A stretch of 64,000 nt of DNA. Origin: Pseudo-nitzschia pungens (lineage: Eukaryota > Bacillariophyta > Bacillariophyceae > Bacillariales > Bacillariaceae). The DNA lies in assembly GCA_037355855.1 (NCBI GenBank), contig CM074760.1, positions 2,844,501 to 2,908,500 of the forward strand, in the 5' to 3' direction. A program made the position numbers and the translations under genes. Shown piece after piece: positions 53,137-64,000 of this stretch. Under the pieces are notes generated by a model. That model did not search any database. It was not told the origin of the DNA and saw only the letters and a list, made by a program, of their open reading frames with translations. Position 1 is the stretch's first letter, and the number at the start of each line of letters is the position of its first letter.

Positions 53137-55572
53137 ATGGCACCTCGTCAATCTGAAAGGCCATCAATGGCCTCTGCAGATGATCCACATGAAGTCCTCA
53201 AAGCTTGTCTGGAGTTCCAAAAATCATGTCCAGCATCGACACAGAGACAACTATTCCGCAGTACTTCCTCAACGAGATGTTCTTGGTATCCTTCCGCGGA
53301 AGAAACGAATATTCTCACTGGCGACTTCAGCTCGGAAATTGACTGGCAAAATGCAGCCGTGGCGAAGAAATCCAAAGCGTCTGTCAATATTCAGTCGAAC
53401 ATTATGACGGGCATTGTCGATGATGGGTCGAGTAGTACGAAGGAAGCATCAAATAGTGGTGAAAATGAAGACGACAGGCTATCACGTAGATTGGAGATTA
53501 ACTCATCTGCCGCAGCAACAGTTGCAACAACAACGCCAACCAGGATCGAGGCTGACGCAACTATTATTGATTCTGGGGCATTATTTCATCCCCTCGAACT
53601 CGAATCTGCTGTACAGGCAGAACCAATCTGCCAAGCGGGAAATGGACCACGGTCGGCCTGGACGTAGAGAGTCACGACCATGACGATCAAGAACTGACCA
53701 TCTTTGCGGATAATCATGAATCTATTGCGGAGTCTCAATATGACAACAACGGTAACGTACTTCCTGTTGTGGGACAGAGTAACGAACATGATTTACCAAC
53801 CGAAGCAACTGTCATAGAAAGCGGAGATCCAGAGAAGGCAACAATTGATGCGTGGTCAGGACAAACTACTGAGGCCGTAGTTATGACGCAAGAAAATGGT
53901 TCAAATTCGACATGCTCTCCGTCGCAAGTTGATGCGAAATTTAATGAAGAATGCCAAAATCAGCGTATTGATATTGGTTCACGCTTAGATGTTGAGAATA
54001 ATATGAGTGCTGCAACTATTGTAAACTACAACAGTCATGACTCTGAGGCGACTGATCAATCTGTGCGCGCAGAATACATGGGGAGTGCACCTACTAGCGC
54101 TATTGTTACTGACGAAGTGGATAGCACTAGCATTGTCGAAACTGTATTCGAGCGCCACGACGCTGGACATGCGCAGGAAGCAACAGTATTAGATTGTGGT
54201 CCTTCAGAGAAAGCAACCGTCGCTGCTTGGAGTGGGGAAACAGAGGCGCACGTACTAGAAGACAGCTGTAATCGAATGGTCGAAATCAACGCCGACGATG
54301 GAGAAAAAGGCGCGTCATCGTCTATAAGTACACAGCTCGAAATAATCGAGATTACTGAAGATGCTCACCCAGCCGAAATAGAATCTGAACTCTCTACAAC
54401 AGCACAACTCATTTCAAACAACCCAAACGAGACTTGCAACCAAGTAAATGCAACTTCAACAGCCGAAAATCAAACTATCTATGAACCCAATCTATTACAA
54501 GATACCCAGGGCACAAAACAAAGGAATAGTATGATGGAAATCATAAGCGGTAAAAAATCCTTCCAGATAGATTCTTTCCCATCCAGAGAGTTGCTTCCGT
54601 CGTCTATTACCTACAACGAGACACAGGATTCCTGGATGATATCTCTGACCATCCTTGATACGCAAAATGAAAGAGAGAGTTTGCAATCCGTTCGTACCTT
54701 TTCAGCTTCAACAGAAGAGCAAGTAATGTGCATCAGACAGACTTTGTCGCCTCCGGTAATGCATCCAGTTGAGTTCAGTACCGAGTGCTGTGTCTGCAAG
54801 GTCGAATTCCATCCAGTCACGCCTTGTCACTGCAGAAACTGCGGTTTCTGTATTTGCAACTCCTGTGCTATGCAGTGGCCATCAAACATGCTCCCGGAAA
54901 CCTATAATGTCAAGAATGAGGATTTTGTGAAAGTTTGTAAAGGATGTGACTGGCTCTGTTCTACGTTCAGGAGGGCTCTCCAAGAAGGTGATTTCAATAA
55001 GGCAATCGACTGCTATATGACTAGAAACATTAATCTGACAACTCCATTTGCTAATATCAAGGGAGAAGTGTTGTAAGTTGTTTGATTATCCACACGTTTG
55101 CATCACAGTGCTGTTGACATTCTAATCAGGCGATTGTCATTTCCCTTCTTTTTTCATACTTATTCCATGCCAGCTATCCCATTCATGTAAGTACGGTAGC
55201 GTTCAATTGAATGCAGTGCTATATTCGTTTGATTTTCACTCAATTTCTGTTTCTTTGATTTTTTAGTGCGCTGTGGAAGGACGGAGCCTACCTCTACTGA
55301 GATGGCTGGTTGACGTCAATCATTGCCCGTTATATGACGACAAAGTAGGCAGAAAAAGCAAGAATGATACAAGCCTCTTGACTCCAATTCTCACTTCAAA
55401 TTCGAGAGGTTTACTAAGCATTGCGTTGGCAAATGATTCGATCGACGTTCTACGGTATCTCGTGGTGGAAAAAGGCATGAAATTAGAGAATGAAAAGAAT
55501 CTTCCAATCGATAAATTGATACAGAATTTTGATTCGGTTCTTAGAATTTTACCCTTGGAGACCGAAGGTTAG
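53137..55572 (+). CDS. FYVE-like zinc finger and ankyrin protein, paralog 1 (one apparent frameshift)
   Basis: Exons 53137-55072, 55174-55186 (a 13-nt microexon) and 55267-55572, introns 101 and 80 bp. Exon 1 needs one missing base near 53639-53643 (GGGAAATGG) to join GALFHPLELE... to VGLDVESHDHDDQEL. The N-terminal two thirds is acidic and low-complexity, with an internal repeat EATVIESGDPEKATIDAWSG / EATVLDCGPSEKATVAAWSG. Then CCVCKVEFHP ... CHCRNCGFCICNSC ... VCKGCDWLC forms a FYVE-type zinc finger, followed by an ankyrin repeat (YPIHCAVEGRSLPLLRWLVD) and a second, weaker one. FYVE-like fingers often bind PI3P on endosomes, but the R(R/K)HHCR signature is only partial here. It ends without the RING of its paralog. 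Confidence 0.75.
55174..55186 (+). other. 13-nt microexon of the FYVE/ankyrin gene
   Basis: CTATCCCATTCAT is flanked by CCAG and GTAAGT. It restores the frame across the two introns and encodes the YPIH of the ankyrin motif. The paralog encodes the same residues with no second intron. Confidence 0.75.
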
Positions 55573-55991
55573 CATTTGGGATCAAGGCTCGAATATGTCA
55601 CCTTGAATGAAACGAAAAAAAGTAGGTATTTTGGGTTCTTGAGCGCTCACTAGTTGGCACAGAAGATTGGAGCTTTTATCCACCTCCAAGGGACTCGCGT
55701 TCATTCCTTTCATTTTATTGTTCCACTGTCTTCTCATTTCAATGATAAGCCTTTACTACTATTTCTAATCTTGTTTCCATTTTGTGCACATACTAATTGT
55801 TATGTCTACTGATCAAATTCAACGAACTTCTTAGTGATCGCTTTTTACCTACGAAGAATCTTCCACACTCTCAAAACATTAAAAATTTATTCAAAATTAG
55901 ATATAAAATCTCGCTTTTCTTTGACCTTTCTTCAAAATCTGGTAGCATACATCGACAGTCTGCAACATTATTCCATCTCCTCTTTCTATGT
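55573..55991. other. intergenic between convergent paralogs
   Basis: AT-rich 3' flanks; no gene seen. Confidence 0.5.
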
Positions 55992-57235
55992 TCAACTCTT
56001 AAAAATTCTCAAAACGCTGCAATTCCGCTTGCAGATTGGACACTCGGATAAATGATTTCCACAATCCGAGCAACAAACTTGATGCCCGCATGGAGCAAGC
56101 ACGCAATTCATCTGTTGTTCACAACAGATAATACATGCGTCCTCCACAGTAGAGACAGACGAGTCACAGCAACTGTTCGACTTTCCGGCGAGATTCAAAA
56201 AATTATTTCCAGGGCTAACAAGAGTTTGTAATGTCCTGGAAGCCAGAGCAGGGTCTTTGGTATCTGTGACGTTCATATTCTTGCTCACTAAGTATGCGAG
56301 AATATCAATCTTTGGTCGCCCAGTCATGACTATGTCGAGCAAGGTTCGCGACTTCGAAGTTTGGATGGATTGAGGCATACCTGACGTAGGGCTGCATTTC
56401 ACAGAAAGTGGACATCCGTGAGCTTCTACAAGCCATTTCACAATATCCAAGTTACCTCCCATGACGGCGCAATGAAGCGGGAACCTTCACAAAATTGAGA
56501 AAAATAATTGTTTGAAATCGAATTGTTAGGGGCTGAACAGAGTAGAAAGGCTACTGAGTTCAATAAAACTTACATCGCCTCTTTGTGGATATCCGCGAAA
56601 GCGCAGCGTAGATTGATATTTCCTGTCGCGTGAATAAGAACAGCGTTGTTGTGCTGTCCCTGCAATAGAGCCATACAAAATGCATTGCTTAGCCAATCAC
56701 AAGATTTGCAGACTCGGACAGTCGTCGACGTTGCATTCATCGAACCCCCCAAGTAAGTTTTCGGGATCATTCTCACGCCCCATCGGCGAGAGCATGATTC
56801 GCACGTTTGAACCCCGCAATTCTTGCAGCTGACGGATGCCCGCTTATTTCCGAATTTGGCAGAGCAACAAAAGCATCGAAGCGAGTTAGTCACCATTTTT
56901 GGAGGACTGTAAGCTTTAGCAAACTTTCTGCCTTCATTCTCAGTGGCGAACGAAAAACTCAAACATCTGCGTTCACTTTCTTCACTATTACAGGAAGTAG
57001 TGATACGAGCTACCCAGCTCGAGCTGGAGACACTGTAATGGACAGAGAACTCATGTAGTTCTCGTTTTCGAATCGATTGGTTTGAAAGAAGGCTGATATC
57101 AAATGACGAAAGGCGTTGACGACCATGAAGTTCATTCTGTGTTCGAGTTTCAGCGTCGGGATCCGAGGTGGCGACAACGGCGTTCGAATGAGCACTGATA
57201 GATGAGATGTTCAAAGTAGCATTGATTCCTTCCAT
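55992..57235 (-). CDS. FYVE-like, ankyrin and RING protein, paralog 2
   Basis: Exons 57235-56574 and 56484-55992 (89-bp intron, donor GTAAGT, phase 2); 384 aa. Order: a Ser-rich N-terminus, a conserved segment FSVHYSVSSSSWVARI shared with paralog 1, a FYVE-like finger (CFCCSAKFG ... CKNCGVQTCESC ... CKSCDWLS), an ankyrin repeat (FPLHCAVMGGNLDIVKWLVE), and a C-terminal C3HC4 RING (CIICCEQQMNCVLAPCGHQV, then CPIC). The RING suggests E3 ubiquitin ligase activity, with the finger and ankyrin region for localisation and substrate. The intron matches the first intron of paralog 1 in place and phase. The convergent arrangement points to an inverted tandem duplication with later loss of the RING in paralog 1, or gain in this one. 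Confidence 0.85.
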
Positions 57236-58861
57236 CGTCCAATTCTTTCACTCAATTCACTCAACCGATGGTCAATATCAGAATTTGTGAGAGAAGGCCC
57301 AACCCTAGAATTATTCTCTCAACAGTAACGTAATGCCGAGAGTGGACTTTCAATCCGAAATCACACCAGTGTTTCGAGAAGAAGTGCTCATACGTCGAAT
57401 GAATCATCGCAGTTTCAGGAGGTTGATAGAAATCTTTTTTACAGACGTTCAGATTCATCAGCATTGATTTCTCAGAATCAGGAAAAAAATTGGACCGTTA
57501 ACAAATTCCTGGGAGGTCCTAGCTCGTTTTTCCGGCAGTAGAATGTCGTGCCGCTTTTTCTGAAATGCTCTTCTCATTTTTCCGCTCCGATGACACGTTC
57601 GTTCAGGTCGTGAGTGCTTCGACGATGACCATTACGAAGTACATCGGTACGGTACATTTTTAAATAGCGTAAAGAGAACCATTTTTCTCGCCTTCGCTTT
57701 TCATCGTAGAGAACCTTTTTTCGCGTTGACGTCCTAACCCCGTAAGTTGTAAAAATTTTTCTATCCGTTTGTTGTCACGTTTGACACCATAGTAACATTG
57801 TTTAGTTGATCACGCGTACTAGCAGTAGCACTCATACCAGGGTACAAGTGTGGAAATAGATGTAGCTTGTTCCGTACATTGTATGTAGAGCTCGTACTGA
57901 AACAGGCCAATGATCTCCTATTTGACAGGTGGTGGAGCCGGAAACGTGGTAAAATCTTACTCGTACGCATGTGAAACCTCATTCTTACTGGTCCTGTAAC
58001 CGTCGAACAGCCGCCAACCGTCCGTAAAACACATTTTAACGGTTACTTTGCATTGGATACAAGAATTTCAAGTGTTTTTTGGTGCCTCATGAATAACTAC
58101 GAGTAAAGTTACTGTGTGGATACAAATTCGATGTAAAGTTGATAGAGATTTGGCGACGGGGATATCAAAGCGAAACAAGTGAAACGGCATCAGCAATGGG
58201 TTTGCATAATTCCGAACAGCTGTCCGCCTCTAGGTGTACAAATTTGAATCATTGGACGCTACCGATAGAACTGGGGGACAGCTGCCAGGAATTACTTAAC
58301 GATGTACCATGCTAGTTAGTACTTACCTGAAAAAGAAAGTGAGATACTGCGAAATTCCGAACACCTGATCCCCTGTCGTAGCAGAAACTAATACCAGGGG
58401 ATCTCTAATCGGTACCTGTAGCCGAGAATCAGTCGATAGGGAAATCAGTATTATCTCAGGCGCAAATAGGGATATATAATGGAGGAATACTATTTCTGTA
58501 AAGCGATAAGGGGGCTGCACATGTTTCAATTTGAAGACTTAACGAGGTCTCCAGAAAAAATTAAGATATCGCTACAGTTCAATGTCCACATCAATCAGGG
58601 AGCAGCAGCTGCAGCAATTGAAATACTCGTAGAATCCAATGAAAATCCGTCGTCGCACACAGAATTCTGCATTGTCAACCGGGACAAAAATAAGGATGGA
58701 ATCAGACGTACAAAAGTTTAATTGAAGTAATTTATAGACTCTATACTTCCTGCATTCGGTATTAGTAGTAATAGAATCGAAGTTTACTGAATGCCATAGT
58801 AAAGCCGATTTGGTGCTCATGAACTTGTCTTAATGTCTTGAACTGTGCAAACACTTTTCTT
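57236..58861. other. intergenic with a hairpin MITE
   Basis: No supported gene. The palindromic element at 58208-58293 is listed separately. The short frame at 58479-58721 has no family signal. Confidence 0.45.
58208..58293. mobile_element. diverged hairpin MITE, copy 3
   Basis: AATTCCGAACAGCTGTCC at the left and GGGGGACAGCTGCCAGGAATT (last part GCTGCCAGGAATT) at the right form inverted ends like those of the two 49-50 kb copies. The interior has diverged. A weaker relative may lie at 58350-58420. Confidence 0.65.
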
Positions 58862-61313
58862 CTAAGCAGCTTCCTCTTGCTCTTTTTCTTCTCTGTATTT
58901 CTTCATCAGTTCATCTTGCATATTTCTCGGCACTTGAATGTGCTTGAAATATTCCATGGAGAATTCACCCTTCCCTTGAGTCAGGGAACGAAGTTCAGTA
59001 GAGTAGCCAAACATATTTGATAGAGGAACTTCCGCTAAAATTGTGATACCACTTCCATCATCGTTGACATCACTGCTTTGGATCATACCCATTCGACGAT
59101 TCAGTGCAGCCACAACTGTTCCTTGAAATTCAGATGGAATTTCAACTTCCACTTTCATAACTGGTTCAAGAATGGATGGGTTAGCCTTCTTCATAGTATC
59201 GCGGATTGCGTTTGCCATACATGTACGAAAGGCCATGTCGGACGAATCGACAGCATGAGCTGCAATTGAAAAAAAAAGTGAGATGACGAGAGCTTCGCAA
59301 ACGCGAAGTGAATGAGAAACCAGTTTCAAACATACCTGCCCCGTCTTGTAAGACAACACGCATTCCTTCCACTTCACTACCCACTAGTGCGCCCTCCACG
59401 ATGGCATCTTGCATTCCCTTTTCGCAACTACTATAGAATTCGGGAGGAATATTGGTTCCAATACATTGATTGTCAAAATGAGTTAGTGGAGTTCAGCTCT
59501 TTCTGCTCTTCTTCCGATAAAGGCTCGATGAAGCCCATAACTCGCGCATACTGACCGGATCCACCAGTCTGTTTCTTGTGGATCCAATCGAATTTTTGCT
59601 TTGAATTGATCGTTTCTTTGTAGTTTACATTGGGAGCACCAGTGACACACTCCACTTCATACTCTCTATTCAAACGCTCGATGTATACTTCAAGATGGAG
59701 TTCACCCATACCACTGATAATTGTTTCCTGTGTGTCTTCGTCCACCTTCACCCGAAGGGTGGGATCCTCCTTGGTAAATTTGTTCAGAGCCTTTCCGAGT
59801 TGGTTTTGCATCGTAGACTTCTTTGGTTTCAGAGAAAGACTCATCACAGGTTCAGGAACAAACATACTTGCCATCACCAAGTCTGCGCTTCCACACGAAA
59901 AGGTATCCATAGATTTGCAATCAACACCAAACATAGCGACAACTTCACCTGCACCCGCCTCATCGATTTCCTCCATATCATCAGAATGCATTCTCACAAT
60001 GCGTGCTAGTTTGATTTTCTTCCCACTGTTTACATTGGTAATGTAGTTTCCCTTCTTCAATGTCCCTTGATAAACTCTCATATATGTGAGTTGGCCAAAT
60101 CTAGTCTCGTCAAGTTTGAAGGCGAGGGCAAGAAGGGAATCATCTTTATCACAAGTGACTTCAACAGGTGTTTCGTCCTTAGTGATGTCAAGGGCAAAGT
60201 TTTTCTTTTCTTTGGGTTCAGGCAAGTAATCAATTACTCCATCTAAAAGTGGCTGCACACCCTTGTTCTTAAATGCCGATCCCATAAAGACAGGTACAAA
60301 TTCACACGAAATTGTTTTACGGCGAATTGCAGCCTTCAAAGTTTCGGTGTCAGGAAACTCCTCCATCAAGAATAATTCCGCAATGTCGTCATCGACATCC
60401 GCCAATCGCTCCAACAACTCCATTCGTTTTTCCTCTACATCATCTATCATATCTTCTGGAATATCACCGTAGATTAAGTTTTCTCCCTTTTCACCGTCGA
60501 ATTGAATAGATCTTTGTTCAACCAAGTCCACAACACCTTCGTGAGCGCCCTCCAGACCGATGGGAATCTGAACTGCGGCAGCGTTTAGTTTTAATTGATC
60601 CCGAAGTTGTTCGATGACGTTTTCAGGAGACGCACCCTGTCGATCTAATTTGTTGACAAACGCCAAACGAGGGACGTCATAGCGTTTCATTTGCCGATCT
60701 ACCGTGAGGGACTGCGACTGGACACCCGAAACTCCACAAAGAACCAGCACACCTCCAGTCCAAAACACGAAGGGCCCTCTCAACTTCAACTGTAAAATCT
60801 ACGTGACCAGGTGCTGCACAGTGCATAATCACAAACGGAGGTACACTGTGAGAAACGAGATCCATGAACATTTCGTGTATATATTGTTTCTTCCTCGGCA
60901 AATCCAACGCGAAAAAAATTGCGAAAGGAAAAAACGTTTGCAATCACAACGTACTGTCGATGATGTTGATGTGCGAGTCTTTCCATTGACAAAACGTTGC
61001 GGCGGACTGAATCGTAATTCCTTTTTCTCGTTCCAATTCCATGCTATCCATTTTTGCCCCAACACCATCCTTCCCACGAACATCGTGGATTGAATTGATT
61101 TTACCCGTATAATACAAGATTCCGTTCTGTCAAGGTTGTTTTCCCACTATCGATGTGCGCACTGATCCCAATGTTCCGCAGTGCCCTTTGTTCGTCGCTG
61201 CTCATCCACCGACAGGACCACGCCGAGGTCGAAGGCAGAGGGAGAACTTTCTGGTTGACCTTCTTCGTCAGTGACCCAAACGGCCGTGTCGCGAATCGAA
61301 GCAGTCCTGTCAT
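58862..61313 (-). CDS. GFM1: mitochondrial elongation factor G (three apparent +1 frameshifts)
   Basis: Nuclear gene for the mitochondrial translocase GTPase. An Arg/Ser-rich presequence is encoded from 61313. Introns: 60954-60814 (141 bp) and 59335-59260 (76 bp). Motifs: [48 protein letters not shown], and domain [38 protein letters not shown]. The sequence matches GFM1 rather than the plastid type. Three single-base insertions break the frame: one extra A in 61120-61121, one extra T at 60757, and one extra T in the run 59475-59478. Removing one base at each keeps the family pattern continuous, so these are errors, a damaged allele, or true frameshift sites. No other stop interrupts it. Confidence 0.88.
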
Positions 61314-61962
61314 TTCGCTTGAGATTCGTCTATACTTTCACTCTTATTTCTTCCCTAGGGACTCTGGTGGCAGATGAATGTTGGCAGTTCCACAAATTTC
61401 TCTCTCAAACGAAATTGATGCAGGAGAAATAGTGCGGATTTTACGGAGTGAGAAAATGTGGCCATCGTGAATCAGGAATTATTGGCATTGTGAATTGTTC
61501 AGTCGTCCATGTAAGAACTTGGAGAACACATACCGTACCGGATGGATCTCTGACGATGCAAGAACGCTTTTCAACGTACACGTACTACGGTCAGACAAGC
61601 ACGGTGATTTTCAGTATCGATGTGAAAAGTGAAAGAAAAGGAAACAGCACACAGCACCGTACTCGTAAGGTTATCGTACCTTATTCCGAACACTTTCATC
61701 ATTGGTCATGCGGGATACGAAGTAAGTTAGTATGAAAATGGGCGAAATATCATACAAAACAATACAGGTAAAGTTCCAACTACATGGTTGTTACAGCAGT
61801 ATTTAGCAAACTTCCTTCCATCACAATACATCAGTCTGCAGCATACGAAAAGCAGTCAAGCTAAATGCACCCAGATCCTCCATGAGAAAAACCCTTAAAA
61901 ATGATTTGAAAATTTTCGTAATGGTACTAGTACCTAGTACGTGCAATTCCAACACAATTCCA
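61314..61962. other. intergenic between mitochondrial EF-G and Sua5
   Basis: Upstream of EF-G and the 3' flank of Sua5. TACGTAC/AAGGTTA words near 61560-61740; no gene supported. Confidence 0.5.
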
Positions 61963-63444
61963 TCACGGGACCCCCGCTCCTAACGAGTCAATAACAACTC
62001 CACTGGCCGCTCGAGTAAGTCGATCCTTCAAAGCAAGAGTCAGGGCGTCCGGTGAAGCGCCGGTGTCCTCAACTCTGTCGGAAATCTCTGGAAACAATAT
62101 CTGATCGGCATCTTGAATTTGTTCCGCCCACCTTAGTGTATCGAAAACTCCCTTGGTAGCTTCCGCGGAGTCTGCCGCGACGCTCAAGTCTTGATACGCG
62201 ATCGAGAGATCTCGCCAAGCTCGGAGTCTTCCTCCAAAATCGATCAGGACCGCCTTGCTCAGAATTTCCTTGTCCGCGTCGCTCGTTGGTGTTGAGACGG
62301 CCGAATCGCAAAGAGATCGAGAGAGAATGAAACTCGGTATGTCCGGAGAATAGTGTCGGATGGTCTGGCCCGGGGCTACATTGGCCACCGTTTCGTCGGT
62401 TGCTTTTTTGGTCATCGCTATCACCTCGAACTTGCCGGCCAACCCGGCTTGATCTAGACACTCTTCAATATCTCGCAAGGAGACCGCTCCTTGTCGGAGC
62501 AAGGTTATTCGCCCCCTCTCGTTTTCCGCTGTCATTTCGATCTTTGCCACGGAAGATTCCACCCCTACCTGGCAACAGGACGTTTCGCCAATGGATTCCT
62601 GGTTCTCTTCTTCCACTATCCACACATCTTCGTGTTGCAAGTCATCCCATACGTGACGAGATCGTGTCGGAGAGACGTGTCCAAACTTGTTGGCACTTGG
62701 GGCTGCGATCGGAACCTTCGCTGCGTTGATGAGCGCAATGGAAATGGGATGCCGGGGAGATCGGCAGGCGCAAAAGCCGGTGCCCGCCATGAGAATGGAT
62801 GGCACGTGGGGCGCGGCCTTCGCCACGAGCGTGAGGGGTCCGGGCCAGAATCGATCGCAGAGCGCATGCAATGCCTTTCCTTCGAGTGACGGGGTATCGC
62901 TCGTGTCTGCCTCCCATAGGTCAAAGGCCACTTGGTTGTCTGTGACGTGGGTAATGAGCGGATCTGTCAGAGGTCGTTCTTTGGCCTCGAATACTTTGAT
63001 GATTGCCGACGAATCCAGCGCGTTGCAACCCAGGCCGTATACCGTTTCTGTAGGAAAGGAAACAAGGCCACCTTCACGAAGACGTTCACCGCACTCTTCC
63101 AGTTCGGTCGATGGCACGATTTTGGCGGATGGTACGACAGCAGGGATGGACTGGTTTTTGTTGCTCCCCACTGTCTCGATTTCGCTGTGATGCAGCACCG
63201 AAGTCATCTTGGCTGTCGTCAGCTGGTGGTGGTGTGGATGCGTGTAGGAAATTTGTCGTCGGTGGTTGTTGTTTCGAAACGCCGATGGGACTGCCCGGAT
63301 TCCAAACACTTGCTTCCTTAAAGTGTTGTAATTTGAAGTCTTCGAAGTCTTCGATTGTAACAAAATGGAGGAAGAAAATCTAATGTGTCGCAGAGTTAGG
63401 ATCATCCACGTCGAAAAAACGAAGACGCGCATGGATGTTGTCAC
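61963..63444 (-). CDS. SUA5: threonylcarbamoyl-AMP synthase (Sua5/YrdC family)
   Basis: 493 aa, single exon, ATG at 63444. The enzyme makes threonylcarbamoyl-AMP from Thr, bicarbonate and ATP, the first step of the t6A37 modification of ANN-decoding tRNAs. The YrdC domain covers about 110-320: GLVSFPTETVYGLGCNA, KERPLTDPLITHV, RFWPGPLTLVAKA, VPIAAPSANKFGHVSPT, VGVESSVAKI. A Sua5 C-terminal domain follows after the typical linker PGQTIRHYSPDIP, which makes this the long Sua5 form and not the short TsaC. The first ~80 residues are Arg/Ser/His-rich with a hydrophobic stretch and may target an organelle. An internal Met near residue 80 (MTSVLHH) could give a cytosolic form. It may act in cytosol, mitochondrion or both. 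Confidence 0.92.
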   Translation of the reverse strand: MTTSMRVFVFSTWMILTLRHIRFSSSILLQSKTSKTSNYNTLRKQVFGIRAVPSAFRNNNHRRQISYTHPHHHQLTTAKMTSVLHHSEIETVGSNKNQSIPAVVPSAKIVPSTELEECGERLREGGLVSFPTETVYGLGCNALDSSAIIKVFEAKERPLTDPLITHVTDNQVAFDLWEADTSDTPSLEGKALHALCDRFWPGPLTLVAKAAPHVPSILMAGTGFCACRSPRHPISIALINAAKVPIAAPSANKFGHVSPTRSRHVWDDLQHEDVWIVEEENQESIGETSCCQVGVESSVAKIEMTAENERGRITLLRQGAVSLRDIEECLDQAGLAGKFEVIAMTKKATDETVANVAPGQTIRHYSPDIPSFILSRSLCDSAVSTPTSDADKEILSKAVLIDFGGRLRAWRDLSIAYQDLSVAADSAEATKGVFDTLRWAEQIQDADQILFPEISDRVEDTGASPDALTLALKDRLTRAASGVVIDSLGAGVP

Positions 63445-64000
63445 CTTGTCGACATCAAATAATAATGCGTCGAGTAAAGCAACTCTCTTGGTTGGTCTTG
63501 CGAGTAATTATTCTGTTAATTACAGTAATTGATTCCAGCTGATTTGCCAACAATTCCAGGATTGTTGAACGATTCGTGTTGGCAGTAAGGTAACCCTAAG
63601 GTTTACCGGTAGGTTTCACGAAGACGTTCGTCGCGTCAAGAATGGAGTGAAACTTGGGTTTCAAGCACGAGAATTGTTGATGGCAGAGAGAAAATAATTT
63701 CCACCAAGTTTCGGAAATTCTTCGTGATTTTTGCTTGGATGAAAAGGTGGAAACGTACAGAGGTCAGACATTCGAATTACAAAGATTTGTTCTTTTAGTC
63801 ACGAGTTCGTTTTTTGAAACTCGGCCGAAGTTTTTCCGCAACGAACGGATTTAACGGGATACAAGCAAGTAAGGTACGGACGGACTGTAAATCGAAAGCC
63901 TATGGACTGCCGGTACAAGTAAGTTACTACCGTACGATTACGAGTACGAGTAAGGTTACGCATTTTAAATTTTTTGATTGTTCACTTGTCATGGTTGGTC
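63445..64000. other. intergenic to window end
   Basis: Sua5 upstream region, with AAGGTTTACC and CGAGTACGAGTAAGG words near 63600 and 63940; no gene seen. Confidence 0.5.

Overview
The window looks like nuclear DNA of a diatom, most likely a pennate one. All genes are eukaryotic, with short GT-AG introns of roughly 75-350 bp. A nuclear gene for a plastid-type elongation factor G starts with an ER signal peptide followed by an AFAP motif, the bipartite plastid-targeting signature of diatoms and other secondary-plastid algae. Intergenic DNA is rich in the words TACGAGTA, AAGGTTAC and GTACCGTA. The species cannot be named from the sequence alone.

Layout. 1-1.2 kb: the tail of a Tudor-like gene converges on a gene for a glycine-zipper/coiled-coil protein. 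2.5-8.4 kb: a complete Ty3/gypsy-type LTR retrotransposon (minus strand), with identical 196-bp LTRs and a CCGTC target duplication. 9.4-16.1 kb: a two-exon URB1/NPA1 ribosome-biogenesis gene. 16.5-22.3 kb: a second complete copy of the same retroelement family (plus strand), with 191-bp LTRs and a CATGT duplication. 23.5-24.3 kb: a Lys-rich protein ending in a CaaX box. 24.7-27.2 kb: plastid EF-G. 28.1-29.7 kb: casein kinase 2 beta. 30-33 kb: satellites and a hairpin. 33.4-34.4 kb: prefoldin subunit 5. 34.8-35.8 and 45.0-46.0 kb: two paralogous unknown genes sharing an intron position. 36.2-39.5 kb: a large imperfect palindrome (foldback element). 40.9-43.4 kb: a non-autonomous LTR element of the same family, with no gag or pol. 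47.3-48.6 kb: a CDK-like kinase fused to a cyclin-box-like tail. 50.6-52.3 kb: a predicted secreted protein with apparent frameshifts. 53.1-57.2 kb: a convergent pair of FYVE-like/ankyrin paralogs, one with a RING finger. 58.9-61.3 kb: mitochondrial EF-G with three apparent +1 frameshifts. 62.0-63.4 kb: a Sua5/YrdC threonylcarbamoyl-AMP synthase.

The genes do not form one pathway, but translation and ribosome functions recur: URB1 (60S assembly), plastid EF-G, mitochondrial EF-G, and Sua5 (the t6A modification of tRNA). The mobile DNA forms two linked groups. One is the gypsy family: two autonomous copies in opposite orientation around URB1, plus one non-autonomous derivative with a shared leader. 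The other is a set of palindromic DNA elements, some sharing the terminal motif CGACAACAATTGAGA. The observations most worth following up are the kinase/cyclin fusion, the gag-TGA-ATG-pol junction conserved in both copies, the non-autonomous element with its multiplied leader motif, and the clustered frameshifts.
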